Notes: generated by a model not told the origin, from the sequence alone. A stretch of 36,798 bases of DNA from Sphingobacteriales bacterium (GCA_016718845.1 JADKCK010000043.1:1-36798); one strand, 5' to 3'; counted from the stretch's first letter, positions 17,751 through 25,891 are shown. Translations and numbers: made by a program.

Positions 17751-18097
17751 GTGTTTTTGAGGTTTCGATGTGTAGATGTAGCGATATTTTGAGTTGGTGA
17801 GGTGCAGGAAGTCATGTTGAGCGTTGGTTGGTGAGGCTAGAACCAAGCCGAAACGGAGGATTAGGCAATGGTATACTTTGCAGGGTATTTATAGGTATGC
17901 AAATTAATTATTAAAACACAAAATGCAATACTTATTAACTATATGATAAAAACCACCCAGCAACCAACGATTTAGGATTTTCGATATAGTTGGTAAAAAA
18001 TGGATTAAACTATGAAAAATATTGTTCGATTCTTGTTGCTGTTGTTGCAAGGCATTTAGGCAGTTTTTTTAAACCTACGGAACTTTTAGTAAACAAA

Positions 18098-18129
18098 TTT
18101 GGTTTGTTAGATTTATACGTTTATCTTTG
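18098..18129 (+). promoter_or_regulatory. Bacteroidota-type promoter of the MORN/TonB-C gene
   Basis: TTTG (18098-18101), 20 bases, then TATCTTTG (18122-18129) matches the Bacteroidota consensus in full. Transcription would begin near 18136, only about 24 nt before the ATG at 18160. It excludes the longer frame that opens at 18127. Confidence 0.8.
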
Positions 18130-18159
18130 CTCTTATTTATCACACAAAAAACATTTACC

Positions 18160-19050
18160 ATGTCGAAAAACACATTTTTATTATTATTTAGCGCCTGCTT
18201 TTGCCTATTAATGGGGCTACAAACTAAGGCACAAACCGCCGAAACCGTTTGGGTTACATTAGACACCAATTACATACGTTACGAGTACGAGGTATTAAAA
18301 AACGACCTAAGCATAAAACAAGGCAGCTATAAAGAAAGTTGGGTTATTCCTCAAACACAGCAATTGCCATTTATACAAACAAAAACAGAAGGGCAATACG
18401 ATAACAACAAACAAACCGGAAAATGGACGTTTTACAACACAAAAGGTAAAGTTGAGACAACAGGTTTTTTTAAAGACGATTTACAAGTTGGACAATGGGC
18501 TACCTATTGGAAAAACGGGCAACCCAGATATATTGGTTTATACAACAAAGGGAAACTTAATGGCAGATGGCAATTTTATGCCTACAATGGTGCCTTAAAC
18601 TACGAGGGCAATTACCTTGACGGAAACCCAACAAACGAATGGTTATTTTATAAAGAAGATGGTAGTATCGACGATTTACCAAACAAAGACACCACAATAG
18701 AAAATGAAATTACCCCCAAAGACAGCATCTATAATCTTCTAAGAATTTTGTCCGAAAATCAACCACATTTTTTTGGTGGCGAACAACAACTATTTACCTA
18801 TCTGTCCGAAAACATAAAATACCCTGCTGTTGCCCGCGAAAACGGAATTGAAGGCACTGTTTATATCGAATTTATCATCAGCAAACAAGGTTTTCCGGAA
18901 AAAGTTGTGGTAAAAAGAGGCATTGAAGGCGGATGTAACGAAGAAGCATTAAGGGTGATTAAGCAAATGCCCCGCTGGATACCCGGCAGATTAGATGGCA
19001 AACCCATTAGGGTAAAATACACCCTACCCATAAAATTTAAACTGCAATAA
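18160..19050 (+). CDS. Exported MORN-repeat protein with TonB C-terminal domain
   Basis: The 296-residue protein starts MSKNTFLLLFSACFCLLMGL and has a predicted signal peptide ending TKAQ. Residues about 65-180 hold MORN-variant (YwqK-like) repeats: GQYDNNKQTGKWTFYNTKGK, FFKDDLQVGQWATYWKNGQ, YNKGKLNGRWQFYAYNG and NYLDGNPTNEWLFYKEDG. Residues about 210-296 form a TonB C-terminal domain: YPAVARENGIEGTVYIEFI, GFPEKVVVKRGIEGGCNEEA, MPRWIPGRLDGKPI. Classic TonB needs an N-terminal membrane anchor and Pro-rich spacer, and both are missing here. A role in energising transport is therefore doubtful; such fusions are common in Bacteroidota and probably act in the periplasm. It has its own promoter and is followed by proS, which also has a -7 box. 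Confidence 0.85.
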   Translation: MSKNTFLLLFSACFCLLMGLQTKAQTAETVWVTLDTNYIRYEYEVLKNDLSIKQGSYKESWVIPQTQQLPFIQTKTEGQYDNNKQTGKWTFYNTKGKVETTGFFKDDLQVGQWATYWKNGQPRYIGLYNKGKLNGRWQFYAYNGALNYEGNYLDGNPTNEWLFYKEDGSIDDLPNKDTTIENEITPKDSIYNLLRILSENQPHFFGGEQQLFTYLSENIKYPAVARENGIEGTVYIEFIISKQGFPEKVVVKRGIEGGCNEEALRVIKQMPRWIPGRLDGKPIRVKYTLPIKFKLQ

Positions 19051-19113
19051 ATTAAGCAACCTTTCGCAACTTCTATAGATTTGTAAGAATCTTAAAATCT
19101 CCCAAAAAAGTGC

Positions 19114-19121
19114 TACCTTTG
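19114..19121 (+). promoter_or_regulatory. -7 promoter box of proS
   Basis: TACCTTTG is an exact TAnnTTTG sixty bases before the proS ATG. The -33 TTG is not at the expected distance, so this is a one-element match. Confidence 0.5.
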
Positions 19122-19180
19122 CGCCCTAAAAGTTCAAATTTTAGTTAACATAAATTTACAGCCCAACAAAACACTTGCCC

Positions 19181-20656
19181 ATGAGTAAAGTAATTACCCC
19201 ACGCAACGAAGACTACTCGAAGTGGTACTTAGATGTTGCCACCGAAGCAGGGCTTGCCGAAAACTCGCCTGTGCGCGGTTGCATGATTATAAAACCTTAT
19301 GGCTTTGCCATCTGGGAAAACATGCGCGATACCCTTGATGCACGCTTTAAAGCCACCGGACACGTTAATGCCTCGTTTCCGTTGCTTATACCCAAAAGTT
19401 TTTTGAGCAAAGAAGCCGACCATATCGAAGGTTTTGCCAAAGAATGTGCCGTTGTAACACATTATCGCCTAAAAAAAGACCCCAACGGCAAAGGCGTTAT
19501 TGTTGACCCCGAAGCTAAACTCGAGGAAGAACTCATCATCCGCCCAACCTCCGAAACCATTATCTGGAATACCTATAGAAACTGGATACGGTCGTATCGC
19601 GACTTGCCTATTTTGATTAACCAGTGGGCAAACGTTATGCGCTGGGAAATGCGCACTCGTTTGTTTTTGCGCACCGCCGAATTTCATTGGCAAGAAGGAC
19701 ATACCGCCCACGCTACCGCCGCCGAAGCCGTTACCGAAACCGTTTTGATGCTCAACGAATATGCCAATTTTATGGAAAACCACATGGCTATACCCGTTAT
19801 AAAAGGCGTAAAAACACCCAACGAACGCTTTGCCGGAGCCGTTGATACCTACTGCGTAGAGGCATTAATGCAAGACGGAAAAGCCCTGCAAATGGGTACC
19901 TCGCATTTCTTGGGGCAAAACTTTGCCAAAGCCTTTGATGTTAAATTTACCACCAAAGAAGGTACCGAAGAGTACGCATGGGCTACCTCGTGGGGGTCAT
20001 CAACCCGTATGATTGGCGGATTAATCATGACACACTCCGACGATGAAGGCTTAATACTACCTCCAAAATTAGCACCCATACAAGTAGTAATAGTACCTAT
20101 CATCAACAAAAACACCAAAGAGCGCCTACCCGAAATTGAACAAATTGTAGCCAATTTGAAAGCTGCCTTGCCAAACGCACGCATCAAATACGACGACGAC
20201 GACAACCGCACATCGGGCTTTAAATTTGCCGAATACGAACTAAAAGGCGTGCCACTGCGCATAGCCATTGGCGCCCGCGATTTGGACAACAACACCTGCG
20301 AACTGTCGCGTCGCGATACCCGCGAAAAACAAATTTGTACCATTGATAGCCTACCCCAAATTATTGCCCAACTACTAATAGACATACAACAAAACCTATT
20401 TGACCGCGCCTTAGCCTACCGCACCGCACATACTACCCGCGTTGATACCTGGGACGAGTTTGTGAAAACACTAAACGAAAAAACAGGCTTTGTATATGCC
20501 CACTGGGACGGCACCTCCGAAACCGAAGATGCCATTAAAGAAGCAACAAATGCAACTATCAGGTGCATACCATTAGACAATCCGCTCGAAGATGGCACCT
20601 GCATATTTAGCGGCAAACCATCTACCCAACGAGTATTGTTTGCCCGAAGTTATTAA
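19181..20656 (+). CDS. proS: Prolyl-tRNA synthetase, short (archaeal/eukaryote-like) type
   Basis: The 491-residue enzyme charges tRNA-Pro with proline. Class II motifs are clear: FPLLIPKSFL and EGFAKECAVVTH near the N-terminus, LIIRPTSETIIWNTY (motif 2 region), RTAEFHWQEGHTAH, and GTSHFLGQNFAKAFDV. An anticodon-binding domain begins about residue 300 (PIQVVIVPI), followed by the C-terminal domain ending VLFARSY. The absence of the large insertion domain and the total length mark the short ProS form usual in Bacteroidota. The frame can be opened two codons earlier at TTG 19175, but the ATG at 19181 is preferred. It has its own promoter box and terminator. No sign of truncation. Confidence 0.96.
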   Translation: MSKVITPRNEDYSKWYLDVATEAGLAENSPVRGCMIIKPYGFAIWENMRDTLDARFKATGHVNASFPLLIPKSFLSKEADHIEGFAKECAVVTHYRLKKDPNGKGVIVDPEAKLEEELIIRPTSETIIWNTYRNWIRSYRDLPILINQWANVMRWEMRTRLFLRTAEFHWQEGHTAHATAAEAVTETVLMLNEYANFMENHMAIPVIKGVKTPNERFAGAVDTYCVEALMQDGKALQMGTSHFLGQNFAKAFDVKFTTKEGTEEYAWATSWGSSTRMIGGLIMTHSDDEGLILPPKLAPIQVVIVPIINKNTKERLPEIEQIVANLKAALPNARIKYDDDDNRTSGFKFAEYELKGVPLRIAIGARDLDNNTCELSRRDTREKQICTIDSLPQIIAQLLIDIQQNLFDRALAYRTAHTTRVDTWDEFVKTLNEKTGFVYAHWDGTSETEDAIKEATNATIRCIPLDNPLEDGTCIFSGKPSTQRVLFARSY

Positions 20657-20723
20657 TACCTCAACAAACAACACAACTTGTATAGCTTAATAAAAATACA
20701 AACAAGTAAAGTTGAACATAGTT

Positions 20724-20773
20724 AAAAAAAAGCCAATTTATCATACTAAAATCTGGTAAATTGGCTTTTTTTT
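20724..20773 (+). terminator. Rho-independent terminator of proS
   Basis: AAAAAAAAGCCAATTTA (20724-20740) pairs perfectly with TAAATTGGCTTTTTTTT (20757-20773) across a 16-base loop. It has a long T-run. It lies about 70 bp past the proS stop. Confidence 0.88.
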
Positions 20774-21070
20774 ACCATTTAATTAGCAAAAAATGATTTA
20801 TTTTTAAAATTTCATAACATTGCAAATCAATTAAATTTAATTAGTATAAATAGTGATTAATAAAAATACCATCCCTTTATTGTTGATTTTAGCCCTCAAA
20901 ATCCTTTTTTTTTGACAAAAACACGACTTTTAAAAAAAAGTAACAAAAAGTTACCTAAAAACCCATTTTCATTTGCTAATTTTGCACGTTAAAACGACAT
21001 CATATCAATTAGCAAGCATCAAAAGCTGTTTTGCTGATTATTCACGCAACTACTCCCCCCTCCATATATC
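20774..21070 (+). promoter_or_regulatory. mreB upstream region with -7 box
   Basis: The A/T-rich spacer holds TAATTTTG (20977-20984), an exact TAnnTTTG, about 86 bases before the mreB ATG. Just upstream is a small inverted repeat GTAAC-AAAAA-GTTAC (20940-20954) overlapping the expected -33 area, where no TTG is present. It could be a regulator site or chance. No gene is seen. Confidence 0.45.
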
Positions 21071-22105
21071 ATGAGCAGTTTCTTTAATTTCTTCGATCTT
21101 ACTCATGAAATAGCCATAGATTTAGGAACCGCCAACACACTAATTGTATACAACGACCAAGTAGTGGTTGACGAGCCGTCTATTGTAGCTATCGAAAGAT
21201 CAACCAATAAAGTACTTGCAGTAGGCAAACGAGCCATGCAAATGCACGAAAAAACGCACGATAACATCCTCACTATTCGCCCGTTAAAAGATGGTGTAAT
21301 TGCCAACTTTGAAGCAGCCGAGAGCATGATACGCGAAATGATAAAATTGCTTTACGACAAAAAGCGCTGGCTTACCCCCTCGTATCGCATGGTTATTTGC
21401 ATACCATCGGGCATTACCGAAGTAGAAAAAAAAGCCGTTTTTAACTCTGCCGAAGCAGCCGGAGCCAAAGAACGTTACCTAATATACGAACCCATGGCAG
21501 CCGCACTTGGCATTGGTATTGACGTAAGCGAACCCGTAGGAAACATGGTAATTGATATTGGCGGTGGCACCACCGAAATTGCCGTTATTGCCCTTATGGG
21601 TATTGTTTGCGACCAATCAATACGCGTAGCAGGCGATGAGTTTACGCACAATATCATAGATTATATGCGCCGCGAACACAACATTTTGATTGGCGAACGA
21701 ACCGCCGAAAAAATCAAAATCAACGTAGGAGCCGCCATTACCGACCTTGATAACCCACCAGAAGATTATGCCGTAAACGGACGCGATTTGTTATCAGGTA
21801 TCCCCAAACAAGTATCTGTTAATTATGCCGAAATTTCGCATTGTTTAGATAAATCTATTGCAAAAATAGAAGAGGCTATACTAAAAACACTCGAAATTAC
21901 CCCACCCGAATTGTCGGCAGACATCTACCAACGGGGTATTTACCTAACAGGTGGTGGAGCATTGTTGCGCGGTTTAGATAAACGTATTGCCGCAAAAACT
22001 AAACTAAAAGTGTATGTTGCCGACGACCCACTGCGAGCCGTTGTACGTGGCACAGGCATCGCACTAAAAAACATATCAACCTTTAAATTTTTGATGAATA
22101 AGTAA
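21071..22105 (+). CDS. mreB: Rod-shape-determining actin-like protein MreB
   Basis: This 344-residue protein has the actin-fold ATPase motifs. Phosphate 1 is IAIDLGTANTLIVY (about residues 14-27), phosphate 2 is MVIDIGGGTTEIAVIAL (about 160-176), and the adenosine motif is YLTGGGALLRGLDK (about 287-300). The membrane-binding N-terminus MSSFFNFF is a plausible amphipathic helix. MreB filaments guide lateral cell-wall synthesis, so the organism is expected to be rod-shaped or to have had rod ancestry. It is the first gene of mreB-mreC-mreD, with an 89-bp gap to mreC. Confidence 0.97.
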   Translation: MSSFFNFFDLTHEIAIDLGTANTLIVYNDQVVVDEPSIVAIERSTNKVLAVGKRAMQMHEKTHDNILTIRPLKDGVIANFEAAESMIREMIKLLYDKKRWLTPSYRMVICIPSGITEVEKKAVFNSAEAAGAKERYLIYEPMAAALGIGIDVSEPVGNMVIDIGGGTTEIAVIALMGIVCDQSIRVAGDEFTHNIIDYMRREHNILIGERTAEKIKINVGAAITDLDNPPEDYAVNGRDLLSGIPKQVSVNYAEISHCLDKSIAKIEEAILKTLEITPPELSADIYQRGIYLTGGGALLRGLDKRIAAKTKLKVYVADDPLRAVVRGTGIALKNISTFKFLMNK

Positions 22106-22194
22106 GCTCTTTGCTCAACCTTTTACGCCAACTTATTTTATCATGGTAGCACTATAAACCAACACCAAACAAACAGTTTGCTTAAGCAGATTAT

Positions 22195-23082
22195 ATGCAA
22201 GCAATTATTGATTTTTTTACCCAGAAATATGCTTTTTTGCTCTTTATGGCATTGGAAATTCTTTGCATCAACCTAATAGTTCAAAATAATAGCTATCAAA
22301 GGGCATCTGCATTGAATAGCACCAATGCCATAAGTGGCAACTTGCTCGAAAAAACCAACGGCGTTAAGCATTATTTTCACCTTAAAGAAACAAACGATAG
22401 CCTTGTGCAAGAAAACGCTCGCTTAATGGCACAGTTGGCTATGGTTCATAATCAGTTGTTTGGCTTAGAAGAACCCGATTTTTGCGAAGACTCGGAGTTG
22501 GCACTAAAAAAAACAGTATTGTTAGACACACTGTTTAGTCGCAGGCAACAAAAACCAATGTATTATTTTATTGGAGCACAAGTTATTAACAAATCTACGC
22601 TTAAACTAAATAATACAATTACTATTAACAAAGGTATCAAAGACGGTGTGCACCCCGAAATGGGCGTAATAAGTAAACAAGGCGTGGTGGGCGTAGTAAA
22701 AGACGTATCAGAAAATTTTTCACTTATTATACCTATCATCCATAAAAGCTTGCGCGTAGGCACCAAATTACAAAGCAACGGCTTAATAGGCTCGCTGCGC
22801 TGGGACCTAAAAAACCCCGCATACGCCGTAGTAGATGATATACCCAAACACGAACACATAAGCGTAGGCGATACGGTGCTAACAAGCGGCTACTCATCAT
22901 TTTTCCCACCAAATGTAATGATTGGTGTGGTAGAGGGTTGGGTACTAGCCGAAGGCAGTAATTTTTATCAAATAAAAATAAAACTTGCCACCGATTTTAG
23001 CCGACTAGATTATGTTTATGTGATAGACGATAAACGCCGCCCCGAACAAAAAGTTTTGGAATACAAAGCAAAAAATGAATAA
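22195..23082 (+). CDS. mreC: Rod-shape-determining protein MreC
   Basis: The 295-residue protein has a short cytoplasmic start and one membrane segment (about residues 12-31). A coiled-coil follows (about 60-90, NDSLVQENARLMAQLAMVHN), then the periplasmic beta-barrel domain: GAQVINKSTLKLNNTITINK, GVISKQGVVGVVKDV, GDTVLTSGYSSFFPPNVMIG. MreC links MreB and MreD to the elongation-specific transpeptidase PBP2. Its last codons overlap the mreD start by 8 bp, showing translational coupling. Size and domains are normal. Confidence 0.95.
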   Translation: MQAIIDFFTQKYAFLLFMALEILCINLIVQNNSYQRASALNSTNAISGNLLEKTNGVKHYFHLKETNDSLVQENARLMAQLAMVHNQLFGLEEPDFCEDSELALKKTVLLDTLFSRRQQKPMYYFIGAQVINKSTLKLNNTITINKGIKDGVHPEMGVISKQGVVGVVKDVSENFSLIIPIIHKSLRVGTKLQSNGLIGSLRWDLKNPAYAVVDDIPKHEHISVGDTVLTSGYSSFFPPNVMIGVVEGWVLAEGSNFYQIKIKLATDFSRLDYVYVIDDKRRPEQKVLEYKAKNE

Positions 23083-23584
23083 CCTAATCATCACACAATT
23101 TGCACGGTTTGTGTCCCTACTTTTGTTTCAGGTATTGATACTTAATCAGGTAGAAATAAACGGTTTGCTTACCCCCTACATTTATATAATGGCAATTATG
23201 ATGCTGCCATTTGACACCCCCATGTGGCTGGTATTATCGGCTGCATTTGTAGCGGGCATAAGCGTAGATTTATTTAGCAACACAATAGGTATGCACGCCG
23301 CCGCCGCTGTACTCATTGCCTATACACGCCAATATGCCATTGCATATAACGCAACTGTTGGTAGCGATGAATTTGTGAATTATCCCAATTTATCTAACAT
23401 GGGGTTTGTTTGGTTTTTTACTTACGCCACCATACTAAGCATTATCTACCATTTTGTTTTTTTTACTATCGAAATATTTAGCTTTTATTTTTTAGGATAC
23501 ATTATTCTAAAAACACTATGTAGCTCGGCATTAGCATTACTTATCATGCTTATTTATCAATATATATTTGAGCCTAAATATTAA
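23075..23584 (+). CDS. mreD: Rod-shape-determining membrane protein MreD
   Basis: The 169-residue protein is almost entirely hydrophobic, with about five membrane segments. The LNQVEINGLLTPYIYIMAIM start and AGISVDLFSNTIGMHAAA block are typical of Bacteroidota MreD. It overlaps mreC by 8 bp and is followed by a strong terminator. The pbp2 (mrdA) and rodA genes that often continue this operon in Bacteroidota are not here. Confidence 0.93.
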   Translation: MNNLIITQFARFVSLLLFQVLILNQVEINGLLTPYIYIMAIMMLPFDTPMWLVLSAAFVAGISVDLFSNTIGMHAAAAVLIAYTRQYAIAYNATVGSDEFVNYPNLSNMGFVWFFTYATILSIIYHFVFFTIEIFSFYFLGYIILKTLCSSALALLIMLIYQYIFEPKY

Positions 23585-23615
23585 CAATCCATTAAAGCAG
23601 TAATATTACTACCTT

Positions 23616-23664
23616 TAATAAAAACTGCAACCAAACTCAATTGGGCTTGGTTGCAGTTTTTATT
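23616..23664 (+). terminator. Rho-independent terminator of mreBCD
   Basis: AAAAACTGCAACCAA pairs with TTGGTTGCAGTTTTT (arms about 23620-23634 and 23647-23661), extended by flanking A/T bases. A T-run follows. It closes the mreBCD operon. Confidence 0.9.
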
Positions 23665-24022
23665 TTGCTTAATGAAAAAAAATAAAACCTAAATAATTTA
23701 ATTAAATTTATTGACTTAGATAAGAAAAACATACACTATTGGTTTTTTTAGAGTATTTTTGTGCAGATAAAACAATAAGCTTAGCCTTCGGCTTGTTTAG
23801 GTATTTTATAAAATCTTTAGCAAGTACCTTTAAACTAATAATGTGTTTTGAGCACTAAAATATAAAATGCCACAAATCAAGCAAAACAATAATTTTAATA
23901 TATTTTATGTTTTTTTTAGCAAGAGTTAATCCCTTGTTATAGCCTCGTCAAAAAAAAGCGAAAATGCTAAGACCGTCAGCTACTTTGCCTTTTCTACAAA
24001 TTTAACAAAAACTAATTGCCCT
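23665..24022. other. Intergenic spacer before the TIR-like gene, no gene
   Basis: The A/T-rich spacer has no supported gene or repeat. A TACTTTG near 23980-23986 is one base short of the -7 consensus and is the best promoter candidate for the downstream gene. A small UUCG-loop hairpin (AGC-CTTCG-GCT) lies near 23781-23791 without a T-run. Confidence 0.35.
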
Positions 24023-24538
24023 ATGAAAGTAAAAATTTTTTTAATAGGTACCGAAGACGACAAAAAATACATTGGCAAAATAAAACGCTGGAGCAAACTA
24101 AGTAAATGCGGCGAACACCAAATTATTTTTATAACCAAAGAAGATGGTAAAAAAACATCGACAGGGCGCATGCTGCAATTACCCATAGAAGCAAAAATAA
24201 AAAATTGCCATATAATGCTAGTTTTGGTGGGCAACAACAACAATCAGCATCCGTGGTTAATTTACCACCGTTATGCCATACAGCTAAAAAAACCCATTAT
24301 GTATATGCGCATACCCTATACCACCGACCCTGTACCTCAGCGCTTTGCTTACCTTACCCAAGTAGCCTTTAACCCAAATGCCGTAGAAAAATTAGTGCGC
24401 GACTACAAACACCGATACGAACAATATTTATTGCGTCGACAACAACAAGATACAACAAGTACCGATACAAACCTATATACGCCAAACCCCAATGATATGC
24501 CAAGCGAAAACGAATTAGATGCACCTACAAGCATGTAA
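24023..24538 (+). CDS. Orphan TIR-like (ThsB / DUF1863-type) domain protein
   Basis: The product is 171 residues. Residues 1-105 look like the TIR-like fold of Thoeris ThsB. A first strand, VKIFLIGTEDDKKYIGKI, leads to a helix. HQIIFITKEDGKK follows, then IEAKIKNCHIMLVLVGNNNN, then HPWLIYHRYAIQLKKPIMYM; the W and the A-x-x-x-x-K-P-I pattern are typical. The glutamate normally found shortly after the Trp (as in WxxWE) appears to be His82, so NADase or cyclic-ADPR-synthase activity is uncertain. Residues 130-171 form a polar Thr/Pro/Asn-rich tail. No ThsA or other defence gene lies next to it; neighbours are mreD and metF. It has its own leader and a shared terminator. Assignment is by pattern only and could be wrong. 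Confidence 0.5.
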   Translation: MKVKIFLIGTEDDKKYIGKIKRWSKLSKCGEHQIIFITKEDGKKTSTGRMLQLPIEAKIKNCHIMLVLVGNNNNQHPWLIYHRYAIQLKKPIMYMRIPYTTDPVPQRFAYLTQVAFNPNAVEKLVRDYKHRYEQYLLRRQQQDTTSTDTNLYTPNPNDMPSENELDAPTSM

Positions 24539-24557
24539 TTTAACTACCTATACTCAA

Positions 24558-24601
24558 TAAAAAATGCTCAAACAATAATATTATTGTTTGAGCATTTTTT
24601 A
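24558..24601. terminator. Bidirectional terminator between the TIR-like gene and metF
   Basis: Left arm 24558-24579 and right arm 24580-24601 are a perfect 22-bp palindrome with A-run and T-run at the ends (core TGCTCAAACAATAAT). It serves both convergent genes. Confidence 0.92.
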
Positions 24602-24627
24602 TGTTAAAAAAAACCATACTTTGCCTC

Positions 24628-25584
24628 TTACCTAAGATGCTGCATTACATACCTAAATGGCTCGGGTGTACTCATGGTATAAAAATGCAAACAAGGTACG
24701 CCAAAATCCAACAATTCTTTACATTGTTGTGCCAACCATTCGGTGCCTATTTGCTGCACATCTGCTTTGTTTTTGCACTGCAATACAGCCTGGGTTAATG
24801 CTTCGGGTATAGTAATATGAAAAGTGCCGGGCAAATTTTGCACTTGTTTGGCAGTAGTAATGGGTTTTAGCCCAGGTATAATTGGCACTGTAATGCCAAT
24901 TTTTCGGCATTGGTTCACAAAATCGAAATACTTTTGATTGTCGAAAAACATTTGTGTAACAATGTAGTGCGCACCTGCATCTACTTTTTTCTTCAAATAA
25001 TCCAAATCCGATTGCATGTTGGGCGCTTCAAAATGTTTTTCGGGATACCCCGCCACACCAATACAAAAATCGGTTTTTATGGGGTCTTGCAAGTCCTCCT
25101 CTAAATAAACGCCTTTATTTAAATTTACGGCTTGCTGTACCAAATCCAACGAATTGCGATTGCCATTTACTTCGGGTACAAAGTTTTTTTCGTTTTTCAT
25201 AGCATCGCCGCGCAGCAACAGCACATTGTTAATACCCAAATAGTTCAAGTCCATCAGGGCATCTTCTGTTTCGCTGCGGGCAAAGCCTCCACACACCAAA
25301 TGCGGTACTGCATCAATACCATACTTATATTGTATGGCTGCGCAGATACCTACGGTACCAGGGCGTTTTCTGATGTGCACTTTTTCGAACAAACCGTTTT
25401 CTAAAAGTTTAAATTTATATTCGGCTCGATGATAAGTAACGTTAATAAACGCAGGCTGATAATCAACCAACTCATCTAAAATTTTATTCACCGATTCAAT
25501 GCTTTTTCCTTTTAATGGAGGCAAAATTTCGAAAGAAATAAGAGGTTGCCTCTTTTTTTGCTCCAAATGTTCAATAACTTTCAA
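24628..25584 (-). CDS. metF: 5,10-methylenetetrahydrofolate reductase
   Basis: The 318-residue flavoprotein reduces methylene-THF to methyl-THF, the methyl donor for methionine synthesis. Family marks are PLISFEILPPLKGKS (with the catalytic Glu at residue 19), FINVTYHRAEY, VPHLVCGGFARSETEDAL and NVLLLRGDA (folate-contacting Asp). FCIGVAGYPEKH, ADAGAHYIVTQMFFD-type text and IPIIPGLKPITT also fit. The start must be TTG (25584-25582): an in-frame TAA lies two codons upstream and no ATG occurs before conserved sequence. A full consensus promoter lies 166 bp upstream and leaves a leader with a long hairpin, so post-initiation control is likely. It is separate from metH and other methionine genes in this window. 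Confidence 0.95.
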   Translation of the reverse strand: MKVIEHLEQKKRQPLISFEILPPLKGKSIESVNKILDELVDYQPAFINVTYHRAEYKFKLLENGLFEKVHIRKRPGTVGICAAIQYKYGIDAVPHLVCGGFARSETEDALMDLNYLGINNVLLLRGDAMKNEKNFVPEVNGNRNSLDLVQQAVNLNKGVYLEEDLQDPIKTDFCIGVAGYPEKHFEAPNMQSDLDYLKKKVDAGAHYIVTQMFFDNQKYFDFVNQCRKIGITVPIIPGLKPITTAKQVQNLPGTFHITIPEALTQAVLQCKNKADVQQIGTEWLAQQCKELLDFGVPCLHFYTMSTPEPFRYVMQHLR

Positions 25585-25656
25585 TACTTAGTGTTTAGTA
25601 GATAAAAAATAAAATAGTGTTTAGACTCTAAGTCAAAATAAATTAAGCACAGTATT

Positions 25657-25735
25657 TATGCAAGCATCTAACTATGTGCCATGCACTCACGTAAAACTGT
25701 GTGTTACGCTTAATTATGGCACGATAATAGCATAG
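25657..25735 (-). ncRNA. Structured 5' leader of metF (candidate regulatory RNA)
   Basis: Within the metF transcript (minus strand), nested stems form one long hairpin. GTGCCAT (25722-25716) pairs perfectly with ATGGCAC (25682-25676). Inside it CGTAA (25708-25704) pairs with TTACG (25694-25690). The two are separated by symmetrical seven-base internal loops. Outside, GCTAT (about 25727-25735) can pair with ATAGT just 3' of the stem, or TATGC/GCATA (25734-25730 and 25661-25657) can close the whole. I do not recognise SAM-I, SAM-II, cobalamin or THF riboswitch core sequences in it. It may be a regulatory leader of unknown class. Confidence 0.4.
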
Positions 25736-25749
25736 CTAAATCAGCGGCA

Positions 25750-25780
25750 CAAAGTTAGGTATAATTGGCTAAGTAATCAA
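25750..25780 (-). promoter_or_regulatory. Bacteroidota-type promoter of metF
   Basis: The minus strand reads TTG (25780-25778), 20 bases, then TAACTTTG (25757-25750), a complete consensus. Transcription would start near 25743, just before the structured leader. Confidence 0.8.
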
Positions 25781-25891
25781 ATAAAATTGCGTTTTTAAGA
25801 TTCCAACTACTCTCAGAAAAAAACAAGCTCTTTTTGTGTGTTTTTTTTAAAAAAAAACACACAAAACAAACGCAATTTAAACTAACTTTTG

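Larger units (their letters stand above)
17722..18159. other. Divergent spacer with degenerate interspersed repeat
   Basis: The 438-bp spacer holds two opposed promoters (17743-17750 minus, 18099-18129 plus). A G-rich stretch (17791-17860), unlike the A/T-rich surroundings, carries GTTGGTGAGG twice (17793-17802 and 17827-17836). It also carries GTCATGTTGAGCG, which resembles short intergenic repeats common in Bacteroidota genomes. A 15-codon hydrophobic ATG frame at 18012-18059 is too short to call a gene. Confidence 0.45.

Noticed and set aside
18012..18059. 15-codon ATG frame with a hydrophobic stretch (MKNIVRFLLLLLQGI)
   Set aside because: It looks like the start of a signal peptide but ends at once; too short to separate a leader peptide or gene relic from chance, and it lies upstream of the real promoter at 18098.
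19849..20385. 178-codon minus-strand frame
   Set aside because: Antisense shadow of proS with no homology that I recognise.
24023..24538. A complete Thoeris anti-phage system
   Set aside because: No ThsA (SIR2/SLOG or Macro effector) gene lies on either side; only a possible ThsB-like protein is present.
25657..25735. SAM-I or cobalamin riboswitch before metF
   Set aside because: The conserved core sequences and multi-helix junctions of those classes are not seen; kept only as an unclassified leader.
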